Virus record (IMG/VR): IMGVR_UViG_3300012950_000002
Span: 1 to 61,133 of that record
Reading direction: 5' to 3' (one strand)
DNA: 61,133 nucleotides
Origin: a virus
Part shown: positions 48,201 through 51,293 of the stretch, piece after piece
How the letters are laid out: every line of letters begins with the position of its first letter
Numbering within the stretch: position 1 is the stretch's first letter
Translations under genes and position numbers: made by a program
The notes under the pieces: generated by a model
The model's database searches: none
Seen by the model: the letters and a program-made list of their open reading frames with translations, nothing else
Told to the model about the DNA's origin: nothing

Positions 48201-48744
48201 TAATTGAGTAATCAACACCAGGAATCATGCTGACATTAAAAACTGTAACTGCAAGGTGTTCAGCAGAAACAGGTGATACAGGGGTGCCTAGGAAATTAAG
48301 AGGGAATGTAGTTCTAACTCCATCAAATTCCTGAATTGGATTTTCTAGTTCTTGTCTTTTCTTATTAAATTCTTCTAATGATAGTCCTGGAGTGAGGATA
48401 GCATCAGGACCACGGACTGTGTTCTCGTAATATATTACTTCATTATCGATCATCACAGATCCATCACGATCCATGAATCCATCGATGGATTCTACTTCGA
48501 TTAATGTATTTGTTGTGTCAACTTCTTTAATTAAAACTGTAGTTGATGCTAAGACCTTCTGGTCATACTCATCTAAGTCCAAATAATTGAGAAGATTATT
48601 TAGAATATTGTATGGACGACCTGTCTTCTCTTGAGACTTGTAGTACTCAAATAAGAAATTGACAAATTGCTCATCCTCTTCTCTGATAAAGGCAGGAAGT
48701 TGATTCTCAACCCTATCAGAAATATTTACTGTTTTTGCAAACAT
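21289..48744 (-). CDS. 9151-residue modular baseplate wedge protein in the gp7 position
   Basis: One unbroken frame of 27.5 kb lies between gp6 and gp8, where T4 encodes gp7 (1032 residues). Residues 1-850 look like a T4-like marine-phage wedge protein ('VENQLPAFIREEDEQFVNFL', later 'KDFYLAKGTKTAAQYLFKIL'). In order there follow: GxGY beta repeats (about 300-640 and 1150-1350); a YHYH-like domain without the YHYH motif (about 1420-1560, 'IGWAFDGNPIYGPYGYID'); a propeller-like region (about 1838-2190); a LamG/concanavalin-like domain (about 2330-2530); two CBM5/12-like modules (about 2740-2870); more wedge-like sequence; helical Cys-pair modules; and 23 Cys/YPR modules (about 4540-7870) interrupted by a second LamG domain (about 5140-5320). 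A C-terminal wedge-like part ends in an Ig-like domain (about 9035-9151). It starts six bases after gp6. The virion role is firm. The host-binding role is inferred from the lectin-like domains. Assembly or annotation artefact is unlikely, because the frame stays open and the repeats diverge. Confidence 0.92.
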   Translation of the reverse strand: MFAKTVNISDRVENQLPAFIREEDEQFVNFLFEYYKSQEKTGRPYNILNNLLNYLDLDEYDQKVLASTTVLIKEVDTTNTLIEVESIDGFMDRDGSVMIDNEVIYYENTVRGPDAILTPGLSLEEFNKKRQELENPIQEFDGVRTTFPLNFLGTPVSPVSAEHLAVTVFNVSMIPGVDYSISGSDITFTNPPRARIGTDSVGSCQIVYYIGFADAIVKELTYPNVFDTAGDDSMALSYESLPYSPISEIGLIVNRNGLLQKPYIDYVLTDNNSKIKFFVNITNQDNFHIRSIEYVSASFGTGAHAVTSVGVNGEIEAINVKDGGKGYKLNFAPKVAIASSTSKGTGAAARTLVAGIKDIKLINGGQGYTSYNPPKVKITQPSDLVNGSGAIATIEVDDVTGTVSSIKITNSGSGYDFIPAITFVNPSGAILTDPTIDGEGRLNGASITITDGGIGYSNPPTIYIDAAPTGGIDAVADCTVSPDGEVVAVNITNRGRGYLTPPRVRVVQPIGAQVLDVTVANGSVTNINLLTGGKGYTDAPSVYIVDDRKGSLGESIGGTGAQAAATIFNGEITDINIISFGTGYSETEPPKIYVAEPLAAQASCDVGFGEVTGFTILSSGKEYEPSSLNGCSRGVSDVVTFDKYNNQIFAKESQLAQSNHSAGAVVYNLDSQIISKVFDKFRRQYMPTINIDYTQVNPIQVIKTIKDFYLAKGTKTAAQYLFKILFGEEVDIFYPRDELIKPSDASWVVDTILRAQLISGDPANLTNAQLVQVADEVDQNIKDASVLIENVISIIEGIDVIYELAISEETLTGDFKIPYKTDLVEPLTTTENIITVDSTIGWPEKNGTIIINDQEIVQYKEKSLNQFIECTRSKNAVVEDWDPGTIIYSDIFVYANKGTDEEVKLRVLGIAEAGTTVLEDSGSYYLPGDKLNVAALGSTADDERLQSWLYNVKKLINVSSITPGGLNNQTATVITGNAHGLLVEDKVTIYGANPAVYNGTFEVTARLDDYSFSYSIPTPMTIVPQGNILLSVDLNRGKSSVSTIDEVISLFTSNVQNSFFNNDYVYVAASGLPNYKVGPFTGSAMIPGNQRKLLRFPRTVSTISTRTEVAPNSPIGSWVNGVSAWSYKSSEFVTFGPLTGINISSGGEDYDAGSKPALEITGGGGTGAAATVTVNGSLDSVEVTTEGTGYTEQPLISIVGGGGTGATAQAVVTNGRVTRILVENPGTGYTAQPTISITGGNGAGALAVASVRGPISAVTLSNAGSGYTSKPTIKLNSGEGALAQPIVINGRIVSIAIINSGDAYTSAPKVYINGDGFGAQATAIIGTIGEDKGKVISISITNKGVGYTQGMTSVRMEAIGQLATFAADVYQWRKNVEYDLASKYDVARGYVFTGFNNQYGGEYAHVSDPKELRYVVGDNVFLNPATQNFQEVPSNIEHSPIIGWAFDGNPIYGPYGYIDPTDQNSGIRRMRSSYTLKTEVVYDIDTNPTPARTDGPALTSYPAGNFINDYKYTFQQGDLDPYNGRFCKTPDYPAGTYAYFVTIDESDAGVPVFPYVIGPEYNSVVDTWNLSLSAVQENIPADVARFRDPYTNVDIDIDRQPNQESDSFVTEKEGDLLIFEIEDIDGDAIISPSEIADLQAITEEAALEIYDYFPSVSTESRVDIEVDTTTKFENARIDGFVVENAGSSYQVNDTLYFDNTGTDGFGASAIIESVQGRTINGYQKEVINDIPYGKITTATEHELVAQDEIIVNSKVITDNTNKRFYMSVVTGIEDITVTQIGIGYNTQIPPTYEIITSQGQDINFNIILDETTGKVGEVNIINSGYGYDEDNPPQIRVSHPQQYKKTYYWLSEYYEAAASIEIFDVVMATDRYMYVCGELTQTNGDSSAFLAKFTDLGVMVWDRTLIPSASIKQARWKSIYLDETSEENNLLYMIGETESQGTASYNPDILIAKYESGYDNANAPEGIVRWQKEIAGVSGATRRDYAGDIYMDDEQRVYICGWTDTNAVDAYDIWVMQINNTGDVVEKRKFASNSEGERMEQLHYIGNNKMLWCGVDQDNNDLIFGEMEYDGANIELNYVKRLAISGGDVKRPRFQIDEYNDLFFICDMWNGTKFYGCAFLKIALNQLSTNPTTPTYYFSKLIQPTGTYESVNHAGISIDVFGNVAIATDVKYSDNDLQAVVMSFKYDGTLLKSTNIKDTDDIGFKTRNHVVDNSGDIIIAANKQKPIQTVVNRFDSAPISFAGDIANGAATVTNVSNATSLATGDIVSITSGAGSVTLAAGVKVLTATGTTVTLDTNFGGSGTATGAILSAVDVSGLIEDSSKQANVTTTFSDVTKVLHNTADYKFGSGSIKFSGGPAYIKHASAGITTNWTTSVWSLMEASHASNNPKVEMITIDDALGNAVVVTVDGNAASGNLGKIEMTIAPQGGGGSTTASVGSTYWTTLQDAAFHHWAVVKETPSLGSYTYSVYFDGVQVCTATVATEIGLNDVYVGASKISPAIGNCFLGSIDDLVIEPNSVFTGASFTLPTTQFAITSENSQLNLIKFDRAHDKRGAYSAFPSTTHTKALTFTETTGININSLTNPVITVWAEGSSGLQILDMSDTISTLTPGTYTFTNATHQFASKTSTVPSPLGVKLKVDAIVIPKYYVRDAGFQKIDNVLEFQFNQDILFTKGTILQQYNSSGVVQAFGTIVETPTGTLDNPGLGNKYKIGKMFGNFNDTDLFKNDTGEENIIKDVIFQPERAQAEWLTATAYTTDDQVWSAGKIYKATNTATSGATAPTHEIGNVTDGSVIWQYISAAGPIEVSLLDHPWPTPAEVLWQATKSYALNDLVYFGRQKYKCTTAGVTGSVAPTHTSGTATDGTVVWQWEDLYDPIHAYARFRPYDAEDYRVKILEVYSGSDFIVGDVISLGGSVTTGPKDGDPKIGQINGVSTVKKVEYVVNLDKDIIRSANTRTDLIYCQALSPHRFLAGDILFVEGFTTTQFNGSFFVEEVFSSRDFLYRMRAAADSEPVFYNNAIFNVKISSKHPTLMLVRNHSYVFDMSDASNFGYYLSFSQDNQFKLEYSFNVIERSGTPGLSSNTETPIVNFTIGGEVTNITYYFDPSRTLSSNSPVGTNSFIDVIKTPYDGTFKIAEVVSETEFRFPLEIEPEFNNAEIGEDDQDNPNSYYSTTSTKAIGPINTIKLISPGGFYRKLPIISDIASDRKIEKIKIKNGGTEYAVGVYNQVGIIGDGEGGLCVITVELDVETNSGTITKVQLTDPGKGYTYGIIDVDGITGILGSTLSGSGGELEVVIPDEGTGASVFLTGTEIGKIKTLKNNEFGYGYSHDYTLRPEIAFPVNLQLFNTSILSEIKITDPGAGYTSAPVVVISGGGGTGADAEAIVKNNRLSEIVVKDPGAGYSSQPTVLLKSEFTYVVNLDLNYLQFNFPHGITTGAAIQFRAEDIGSDVGELPKPSSVGLTSLSSNTIYYAIAGNVAGLESDQLRFALTPADSESGNYITFLTQGNGRQVLLTEVFGGKAEAVVETSRFLESEEVFQGETYELANAFGTVSINDGWQIGPKILKVVNPSGTFVKGGKVQGVISRASGIIDNVQIAKGILNIDAITKTSGRFIDDVGKPSEIVQKIQDSYFYQNFSYVIKSQIPINRWKKQILENNHPAGFNMFGQLELTGGKDISGRKIGTEFTKQVNIDEYTNVNQITSFGAAQPIYSTFNNSEVLFRKKRLTNSEEILTSIVKKIDSISDQFDGAKKAFNLTVEGEQIIIKENQMLVTLNGVIQSPGEAYQIVGNQIVFAEAPRPDSKVIYRNVDITVLPIKRLNLTQIGGIFPQIGDVITSKFGNVNSSAKVIDTSTNTVDIIQIIGTTFVNNARVDVSRTGFSAFIGSIDDVNQTTIFKFNETVTKVDLGGDTAIIEETNLDLDGNTDNSLVLSKTSGTAEFETGAYNILLNDVIYSASSKIAAQITGISPYRDPVTSINLAAAVAFEEDQLITGGSSGAQAQVVRLDASANPPVLYYVKKSVADFTDGETVTNQNAVNGVITGEPKLGDVVDTLIINKGSSFFGLVFERLISLSNQNVILDNISETTISPVELNNSANRINADFLDYEEVRSTEIEYSGLSGGTLSVNDVIRSINVTYGNPVSDALNRYKDAARSIRNNRQEIIDFATSQIAIDYPGFYHTGDNEVAQMGRFKDAYRLIQKNKDWIIAKSYAEMIAQYPGTSIPSATKCKRDLGYFIDSLSRDTGWGGTVYTRKLCNMFFPDGSTFQYVNSQANEINYGYGKAYEHMVEALTNTLSGSETIDSVSYTKYNEQSTGGSGGSGITADPSPGDNYGTSGSNATNNGANNCADVTAALNTLWTNVSEVILSASLTDLIDLSEPVALTVLETKCTRDTGYFIDAIADDLDGDGNYYMVEFTKKFFNAEGVSIGLPETQEAITAFNAAKDLCKNAMRNIMYDQTLNTAGYNLNDPTTYSAPYLNSSSTAQYYDPNYSLGSNQGGTNCANVATAIDTLANIATTSFTGAQFTPSAASYTASNGDLVLTIGSHSLTTADTVRIEPNSLVFTCAMDGNTANKTYPRSSDPTYNQQVAITAVGATTITVDVGASPIVNHTVTGATYDPITGFMVLTVGAHTLSVGESIKIATGSLTFSCDQGGTVGTGTYPRATGATTGDGEDYAYDTAIEITAKTDTTITVNVNGGQGAVTNTNAHTFVSATPNGIQSGGNYSHTFVSAGTNSVSEGGGLAYINSLATVTDGTYEEGENIRVYKFAYKDRGGLGFFTPGNTIKGNKSGANFSCKGANSGLRWLYTNALTGAFQNREYITNSKITNVSGASNVTVTPSNATYDAATGHLTITVSAHGFSTGNEVSIAANAIRFTCGMDANATNHDYPRTNDPVANNVRLPIIKTTASTFTVNVGSSPLKHYTPTGVDYQPDTGTMSITIGPNNLNVGEKIRFKPESLVFTCDHDGNATNHAYPRSSDPFYNTSCNIDSIATSTYSVTGSSYKPAKGTLNLTIANHGFSNGEMIKIADNSLTFTCTNDNNATNHTYPRTTDPASYQWLPVSVVDVNTIGVQIGVSPDTSVHTFVSATSNNITKQDGGVIVVNVLSSAPSTNTTLHTFVSGEDAIITGGDYAHTFVSAVSNSFTVYPAKARLTSLDKRSGSNSLVLESNAYLTHDISDVVAFGSGNFTIETWIKAKGVTGGQYLFDLRTSGLSETGSLSLYLDGGSIKLAYNSADVISGSHGISAGTWTHVAVSKTSGITKVWVGGVQVGSDYSDTNTYYERKITIGAAQDGTNFYQGHIDNFIITKGVSKYTASFTPSVVFTINDDVSFSMSNEHPIIMSDKDSYATFTGTTNSAAAAKKVNYSTKEIIVEDVQLSRDEHRRAADMLELNRAWIAETAVNKMKAKYPDLLMPGDTVDGIGPQQGTTFCLRDTQEFILKGIIDDIRYGGNYNSTIAARSYLTAYEGLEHIANEVLQSIYTYRELSPICNYVLTTTSTDLEHYGVDGNGDPIKYTNILRIPNNFSSPISQTIQDEIAVLADEIGDIIGPTGQRFRDGGDMIWKNRDVIAAEAVGWLEATYSKDINGTVYDFYTNPNSNANKCTHEIKTYVLPAIIADLVTGGNSGIRNVTSKFLNANDELYSVDNELSAVLDVYKYVGKLCKHAINNTLVTKGSTAAELGADSYYQDDYHVNEYTELTVYRDDTITIDSEGYNALRTSNDRLLDAADMLERNANVIAWEAVHTMNDLSKYLNFGVPDGSQNCVDDVLDVLSAVVHDIRKGGNSKTWDAASLYLNKEDKSLIQLNGRQHTHQYVRSELDAIYTGGNYDHNFITAATNAVTDDGSNDFTPTNVVYTAGDGKLVITMPNHGLTTSNTITIAEESLTFTCSMDEHASKHLYPRKGDPAYGKSLTITESTISTITVNVGASPIVNYNVSSADYNSVSGDLVMNVGAHTLQPGTSIRFRDGALTFTCDRDDYATEHAYPRISDPVYNTSVNIASVGTTSSTPTGAAYNPSTGIVTLTQNGHGFTGETTASTSDAAYNPNTGIITITSNGHGFAAGDSVKIAGNSLTFTCGFDGDLSNHTYPRSTDPAYNSWLPVLNVTTNTFDVQVLKEIPSSNVTVHSFVSATASNITKANDYVMLDENALSMSCDMGSGAVTKTYPRPQDPAYKAWLPISNVQLNTFDIQILSTIPSTNTNAHTYVSFASNGLKRQTGNITVNVGVAPGEDAAGISVLKLATEMAILTMRNAFGRENLYIFDPEPDPDGDTTPAGGDESLDNVDVESYERNAVKDRFINAADIIERNIRLIAEESIAAALVQYPSLNIPGGNINCVHDLTDFLDSMVWNLRHGGNNKVFHAAEYYVNEGLTHNTEATWITNYARDLALQVMRNESLALNYGRDPAFDTAVPVVSVASTQHTATNASYDAGTGLLTLTVAGHGFSEGNRVNIDDNSLTFTCSMDGNYSNHTYPRLTDQVSQQWLPIISTSTDTFTVNVGVSRIKKFTPTAISYEPNTGNLIMTVGVHDLKVGTNLKIEPNSLTFTCAMDNGATNHTYPRLTDPVHDEPIEIVGITETTVTVNVGTTGITNFDIHDAKFVPNTGVLDINIGAHTFREGESVKLGTSALTFTCAMDSHATDHTYPRASGPGGPDAGYNTSISIDKIGLDTYDITNAGYNAATGVMSVTIPNHGFKGRTTHTPTGVAYTPATGKMIISLANHGFENDDRVKIDQNGLVFTCGMDGHTTNHAYPRNYNSSAPGGEDYAYDKWLHVTNVTQNTFEVNVGSSSNTTDHTFVNSVTNCLTHAGDHVKVCTKSIGFRCSKDSNATIHTYPRQSDPSWDEWLPVTNVAQNTFDIFVGFSGPNDNYTHTFAANTDLTPTNAVYDPNTGKMILTVNDHGMQNGDTIWIEDGAVTFRCGEDSQGSDHAYPRSTVDTFTITAATYDAAAGVMECTVANHGFGDGAMVKFAPGSIKFTCSMDNYDTTHAYPRHDDPVADKWIPVFNTQTNTFQVHVGQSIEKAWTPTVAAYSPTTGVMDLTIGAHSFRAGASLTPSTAAYNPTTGIMRLTIAGHNIAEGEHVKIADNSLTFTCNLDGHSAQKTYPRPSTISHTATAGTTHDPSTGILHINTTSAHNLTNGDWVKFADNSLTFTCGLDGDNSNHTYPRADDPMSGKWVQISNATASEFDVQVLNSIPQSNTSTHVFVSAASNGIQTRDPFSGRWMEVREVGTDWIDVKVLTTAPSTNTDAHTFVSAAANCIQTSGDSVRIAANSITFTCNKDSNATQHTYPRAAMNAAGGADPVYNGAAKIVAVTDTTISVWVGTSANTTSHSFVSAAANAVTSGGTYTHNFASADANGLSQQRDWAHNNYIPVSDVTTNTFSVQLLQKIPSTNNTTHVFQSAASNSIHRGVIQKQNGWITMNVGTSSNTSWHGFKSADSGALISGGYYAHSFVSATTGAIHTGGDYTHEFVSAVTNGITRQNPSGIVTLDIGASGPNDQYTHTFVSAANGALITGGNYAHKFVSATPRALVTGGNYEHTFISAASNSVNVTGGSQLTPTNAAYDPLTGSLTLTVAGHGLQANVNTFTLDNNAIQFSCEFDGNASTHGYPRSTDPAAGTTLTIISHTTDTFTANIGTTPEVNFNVSNATYDAGTGNLVLDIGSNSLQGPTLGLTPTDAAYNPTTGIVTLTINGHGFANGEYIKIADNGLTFTCTQGGGNHSYPRVTDPASGKWLTVSNAQTNTFDVQILDTVPSTNTTTHTLVSIANGCVDKAGESVMVRPNSLTFTCQQDNYSTNHTYPRAKDPSFDRPIPIVGKSGQTITIDVGNSAIVTYTPTNATYDSATGYLALTIGAHGLSTGTTVKLAPNSFTFTCTRDGNTAQKTYPRGGHTFAQKFYADLDFYPYNQGDYIITADTANPKCADVASAITSLMGLYTDAIATPASLTDGTISKTLPNIWPVKYAPDMVMRDVGITFDTNGATSGDWNTTCVGVADKIEGLMDIVIQTISLASGGGGSHLDAVERELPWGFNNNYQLYTCYNVTSATDTLFDVLLSTLGGGSNSDKHCARHILFNYHAITAKAFERTQNNHPTTTADITFAENVVTALMYDLNTGGNQGTLKLVNSWFDGEGNFIAFENVVRQHLLYYVTRVREYVKRGLYDYNNDAQWAGYDLYLEPSNTAAINNRFEYEKESTEFTIDSSINLVYHALNRSQAPSTNKIDYINSTDITNMTNLYNEGEDYNTDPELILLTPTIEVGFERRENTVTVHKPNFFSRGDVLAYVPASQDLDPSLQDQTYYYVLNAEADYFEVTREKRHDARYKQFAFDKSLDGQQRLQTVVRSGISMPALTQPVRDNSQPISAGFNTADYLVGSTSNAAAEVVRTMNNEADIVKLYKKFNIDAATGRFTNGETVQVQGATTNNGVIVQTSVLTGDTTTEGWIYVENMNGTFSDNDVLEGVTSGITNAVNGSPTERMLINTSRGAFNTDEKIFNKGNSAEADIVKYENSAGALVGNSGGRITIDIETIQDDFTDGDVIYGSITDKILDIAYITATGFEELTLNQYVHAESQIECDVNSLIRDGGYAGNFAAGDLVYLLAGTTIKEPGFTAVVTKYQAFDDSVTPNIPHKMWIANLRPYGTNSQLETVTPDPNDLTSGGTAIGKFENLNNFPIILAEMSNITVTDYNSYGRVSGKEITGDTGRIWLEDVVGDFPSNITIKSDAGWYAGVTQSKGLVGRCNRFFRGFDGTQTSFKLTTNNGEAYFPDPAGHLLCFTNGVLQPPGGTQAYTAFSDQIQFTEPPTVGSEFIGYYVGKLRQLDDISFEFDSLRSSFNLRYAGGFYSLTLTEGVSSSTILPENNIIVSLNGVIQEPGLGYELVGSRIIFAEVPRAGSTFVAFSYIGSDADVIAATVVPPIEAGDLLQIDGEGENREVALIESSNSLITFEYTGTVKGRGAEALAEITSGEMTTSIITSPGDGYTSRPNVDVISSSGFDGRVRALMGLLRIDVKTAGVGYAQPEVSIHNTVEDDWTPPTGPAMNGGYDTYAGEGTDSNGDPIVIVDGYITITAQPVNVTVNQGQMAGFTVLGTFNLASDGSVGTTPLNYQWQRKEYGETIWANITGATSSVYTTDSAEQADDGDEFRVAITAAGASPVYSNSVILSVQTGATVISNFVPTQIFQ
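25130..35210 (-). repeat. 23 copies of a Cys/Asp/His-YPR beta module inside the giant gene
   Basis: I count 23 copies of a ~60-110 residue module. Its consensus is 'TPTxAxYxPxTG' (strand), 'TIxxHGFxxGxxVKI' (strand) and 'NSLTFTCxxDGNxxNHTYPR' (the hallmark). Most copies then have 'WLPVxNVxxNTFxVxVG' and 'HTFVSAxxN'. The hallmark F-x-C, Asp three residues on, His or Lys and Tyr-Pro-Arg is kept in nearly all copies, while the rest varies. They lie in three blocks: five copies at about 33330-35210, four at 30100-31320 and fourteen at 25130-29540. Helical Cys-containing modules and one LamG domain separate the blocks. Confidence 0.9.
29560..36340 (-). repeat. helical modules with a conserved Cys alternating with the YPR blocks
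   Basis: At least five related alpha-helical units of about 100-150 residues occur near 36340-35300, 32690-32300, 32120-31780, 31630-31390 and 29920-29600. Their shared pattern is 'RxxDAADMLERNxxxIAxEA', then a Tyr-Pro turn, a Cys in 'xNCVxDVxDxLxAxVxDIR' and 'GGNxxxxxAAxxYLN'. A further Cys-rich helical stretch lies at about 25130-24280. The units separate blocks of beta modules, like spacers in a long rod. Confidence 0.75.
32790..33330 (-). other. LamG/concanavalin-like lectin domain within the giant protein
   Basis: Residues about 5140-5320 contain 'FTIETWIKAKG', 'SLSLYLDGGSIKLAYNSA', 'AGTWTHVAVSKTSGITKVWV' and 'GHIDNFIITKGVSKYTASF'. This is the standard strand order of LamG_3-type domains. 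A related domain lies at about 41160-41760 ('FGSGSIKFSGG', 'HHWAVVKETP', 'FLGSIDDLVIEP'). These folds commonly bind glycans. A surface-binding role in the virion is inferred. Confidence 0.75.
40130..40530 (-). other. tandem CBM5/12-like carbohydrate-binding modules within the giant protein
   Basis: Two consecutive ~55-residue units read 'WLTATAYTTDDQVWSAGKIY' with 'APTHEIGNVTDGSVIWQYI', and 'WQATKSYALNDLVYFGRQKY' with 'APTHTSGTATDGTVVWQWE'. The aromatic spacing (W...Y..D..V...G..Y) is like small chitin-binding CBM5/12 modules. Such modules are frequent in phage tail proteins. Ligand unknown. Confidence 0.6.
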
Positions 48745-48749
48745 TTATC

Positions 48750-50840
48750 TTAGAAACACGTCGTGACTTCGGGATACGTAAATGCATCCACTGGGTATTC
48801 GATAATATTTATTGGGGTCCCACCATAGCTCCAACCGCTAAAGTTATTAGGGTCGAAGTTGCTGACAGTTGTTGGATTAGTAACAAAGTCAATAGGATAA
48901 ACTTCTGGGTTAAAGATCGTAGGATCAACTCCAGGAGGAATAATAATAGAATCAGTAGTAGGATGAACCACTACAGGAATTCTTGTCGTACCATCACCAG
49001 TATCTGCCACATTCAGAGGACCTACACAAACAATACCTTGACCGTAGTCAATAGTACCAATACTTGCATTCAGTACAACCTCTTTCTCATTACGAGTAGC
49101 AACTAACAATAAGTTACCTTTACCATCATCTCTGATATTTACAGGGACTAGAACCTCAGTTGTCCTTGTACCAGAGGAATAGATTACTTCGTCTGCTGGT
49201 GTTGCAGTTTCATATGCAGTCTCACCAGAAGCCACTAAGTCAGCAAGATTCTCCGTATATCCAGTAGCATAGAACTTACCAGACTTCATGGAAGAGAATT
49301 TAGGTGGACAGGTAGAATCTCCTGCGGAATTACCACCAGTATCACTTGGGTTAGTAATAGGATTACCAAAATCAAGACATTGGGTAAAGATGTTACCGAA
49401 AGTGAATTGATCAAGGTTTTGGCCCATAGTAAACTGTGTGGTACTACCACTAATGGCATCATCAGAAGCATCAACCATGGAATTAAACTTAGATGCTTCT
49501 ATACGATCACCAAATCTACCGTCTCTATTTTGTGTGTTAAATTTGTCAATTGATTTTAAGATTTCCGTTCCCAACTCATTCGCTGATCTAGAAGTCTCGT
49601 TACCATTAAAGAATGGATAGACTTTAGGTACAACATAGAAGATACGTGGGTCAACGATGACTGGCTCAATTGATGCCATCGAATACTTCAGTAGTTGGTT
49701 CTTAATACGAGTCTTAGTCGTAGTGTTTAGGTTTACACCTGACTTAGAACGAACTGCTATGTAAACTTTACCGTAAATAGGGGGATTTAATTTCTCACCA
49801 CCGTAAGCAGTTACAGCAGCTGCTTGGGGGTATAGGTCTGAGACGATATAAGCATAATCATCTTCCGTTACTGCCCTATTCTGGGTCGAGAATGACCTAG
49901 GAGCACGGAATTTGACAGATAATGCACTTTCTCTCTCAGCACCATCCTCCGAACTGTCTATAGTCCCTAGGGACATGCTAGAAGGGGATATAGGACGGTC
50001 TGAAGAGTCAGTTGCTTGACCAATGAAGGAGAATTTAGTACATCCATTAGCAGCATCACCAGATGTTACAACATACTTGAGTATGATGAACTCATTATCG
50101 ATTAATTTACGTCCAAGAACACCATCTCCGAAGATTACCTTGTATCTAAGGTCTTCAGTTTCCTCTAAAAAGTAGTTTCTGGAGGTAGATGTCAAATCTA
50201 CGACGTTTGTAGACAAAGAATACTCATCAACTTCGACTGATTGCTCTGTTGGCTTAACAGAAACGGTCAAAATCTCAGTATCTACGTTTTCTGCAGGTAT
50301 AACGAAGTCCTGTTTCTGAGTATCATCAACAGTATAGTGATATGAAAGCAAGTTTCCCTGATAAACGATCATTTTAGAGAAAGTTGCAAGACCAGTATTC
50401 TGATCAACTGATGTTTGAGTGTCTTTTAACAAGCAAAATGGATATGTGTCCGTATTATTTCTAGAAATGAAGACATCACCCTTCTTAATTGTTACAGTAT
50501 CAGGGTAAGTTTGTCCTCCAGGCAGTGTTGCACACTGTATTACCATTTGTACACACCCTCTTGCCGCTTTTATCGACTTGGGTGTATAATTTAATTGCTT
50601 TGCAATCCGAACAATGTTATCCCTTACGGTTGCAGACTCCAAAAATGCCTCATTCATCGCCATGTTAGCGTTAAATGAAGTATAGTAAGTATTATATGCT
50701 AAAGTATCGATCAAATATGACGCAGAAGATCCCTCAAAATCATAATCTGAAAACTCAGCACGTGTACGTAAGTAAGATTTGATCGATTCCTTGATCTCAA
50801 AGAAATCTAGCGAGGTTAATTCTGATGGAATCGCAGGCAT
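48750..50840 (-). CDS. gp6: baseplate wedge protein gp6, baseplate J-like (696 aa)
   Basis: The N-terminus is diagnostic for T4 gp6 and the baseplate-J family: 'LRTRAEFSDYDFEGSSASYL', 'DTLAYNTYYTSFNANMAMNE', 'AFLESATVRDNIVRIAKQLN' and 'YTPKSIKAARG'. gp6 dimers form the ring that holds the wedges together around the hub. Its length is close to T4 gp6 (660). Residues about 300-420 contain the conserved J-like region ('RAPRSFSTQNRAVTEDDYAY'). The gene starts one base after the gp25 stop and ends six bases before the giant gene, so all three are one operon. No unusual features are seen apart from a C-terminal extension after about residue 560 ('PVVVHPTTDSIIIPPGVDPT'). Confidence 0.97.
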   Translation of the reverse strand: MPAIPSELTSLDFFEIKESIKSYLRTRAEFSDYDFEGSSASYLIDTLAYNTYYTSFNANMAMNEAFLESATVRDNIVRIAKQLNYTPKSIKAARGCVQMVIQCATLPGGQTYPDTVTIKKGDVFISRNNTDTYPFCLLKDTQTSVDQNTGLATFSKMIVYQGNLLSYHYTVDDTQKQDFVIPAENVDTEILTVSVKPTEQSVEVDEYSLSTNVVDLTSTSRNYFLEETEDLRYKVIFGDGVLGRKLIDNEFIILKYVVTSGDAANGCTKFSFIGQATDSSDRPISPSSMSLGTIDSSEDGAERESALSVKFRAPRSFSTQNRAVTEDDYAYIVSDLYPQAAAVTAYGGEKLNPPIYGKVYIAVRSKSGVNLNTTTKTRIKNQLLKYSMASIEPVIVDPRIFYVVPKVYPFFNGNETSRSANELGTEILKSIDKFNTQNRDGRFGDRIEASKFNSMVDASDDAISGSTTQFTMGQNLDQFTFGNIFTQCLDFGNPITNPSDTGGNSAGDSTCPPKFSSMKSGKFYATGYTENLADLVASGETAYETATPADEVIYSSGTRTTEVLVPVNIRDDGKGNLLLVATRNEKEVVLNASIGTIDYGQGIVCVGPLNVADTGDGTTRIPVVVHPTTDSIIIPPGVDPTIFNPEVYPIDFVTNPTTVSNFDPNNFSGWSYGGTPINIIEYPVDAFTYPEVTTCF
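48806..48813 (-). promoter_or_regulatory. possible late-promoter motif before the giant gene
   Basis: The minus strand reads AATAAATA, 62 bases before the giant gene's ATG and inside the 3' end of gp6. The position is suitable for a late promoter, but the motif also encodes conserved-looking residues. In AT-rich DNA such an octamer is expected by chance several times per window. Confidence 0.35.
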
Positions 50841-50841
50841 T

Positions 50842-51264
50842 TTAGGTTCGTTCTAATAGGAACTCGATATTCTGGACTTGTGCTTGACCTACTATTTTAT
50901 ACTGAACAGCAACGTCAATGTCATTAGTAATTGATGAGCTCTCTGGAGCACTCACCACTACTGAAACAGTCTCAACACGAGGTTCCAGTCGTTCTATAGT
51001 ATTCTTAATTTCATCCCGAAGATCCTCTTGTAGGAACACATCAAACGGTTCGAATAACATTTGAGTAACCCTAGATCCAATTTCATTTTGGAAAGGTCTC
51101 TCACCGAAATTTGTAAGCACTAGGTTTCGGACGGACTGTTTTATGGCATTGTCATTAGTAACAGTGCTAAAATCCTTGGTGTTTGGGTTCGCTTTAAATG
51201 AAACAGCGAAGTCCTTAAACGTTCTAGAGAAAAATTTCTCTGACCTAAACCTATAAGCAGGCAT
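50842..51264 (-). CDS. gp25: baseplate wedge protein gp25 (140 aa)
   Basis: Length and motifs fit the gp25/W-like lysozyme-fold family. They include 'NDNAIKQSVRNLVLTNFGER' followed by 'PFQNEIGSRV' and the hallmark EPR motif in 'IERLEPRVETVSV' (residue about 94). gp25 forms part of the conserved wedge core with gp6 and gp53 and contacts the sheath. It is followed directly by gp6, the usual gene pair in contractile-tail phages. The ATG at 51264 lies downstream of a GATAAATA motif. No gp53 homologue is visible in the window. Confidence 0.95.
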   Translation of the reverse strand: MPAYRFRSEKFFSRTFKDFAVSFKANPNTKDFSTVTNDNAIKQSVRNLVLTNFGERPFQNEIGSRVTQMLFEPFDVFLQEDLRDEIKNTIERLEPRVETVSVVVSAPESSSITNDIDVAVQYKIVGQAQVQNIEFLLERT

Positions 51265-51293
51265 TATTCGTGGTTATTACTCACTTTATCTTT

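Noticed and set aside
21289-48744. Idea that the giant frame is a sequencing artefact joining several genes
   Set aside because: There is no start/stop overlap pattern inside, the repeats are diverged copies rather than identical duplicates, and the frame remains open throughout.
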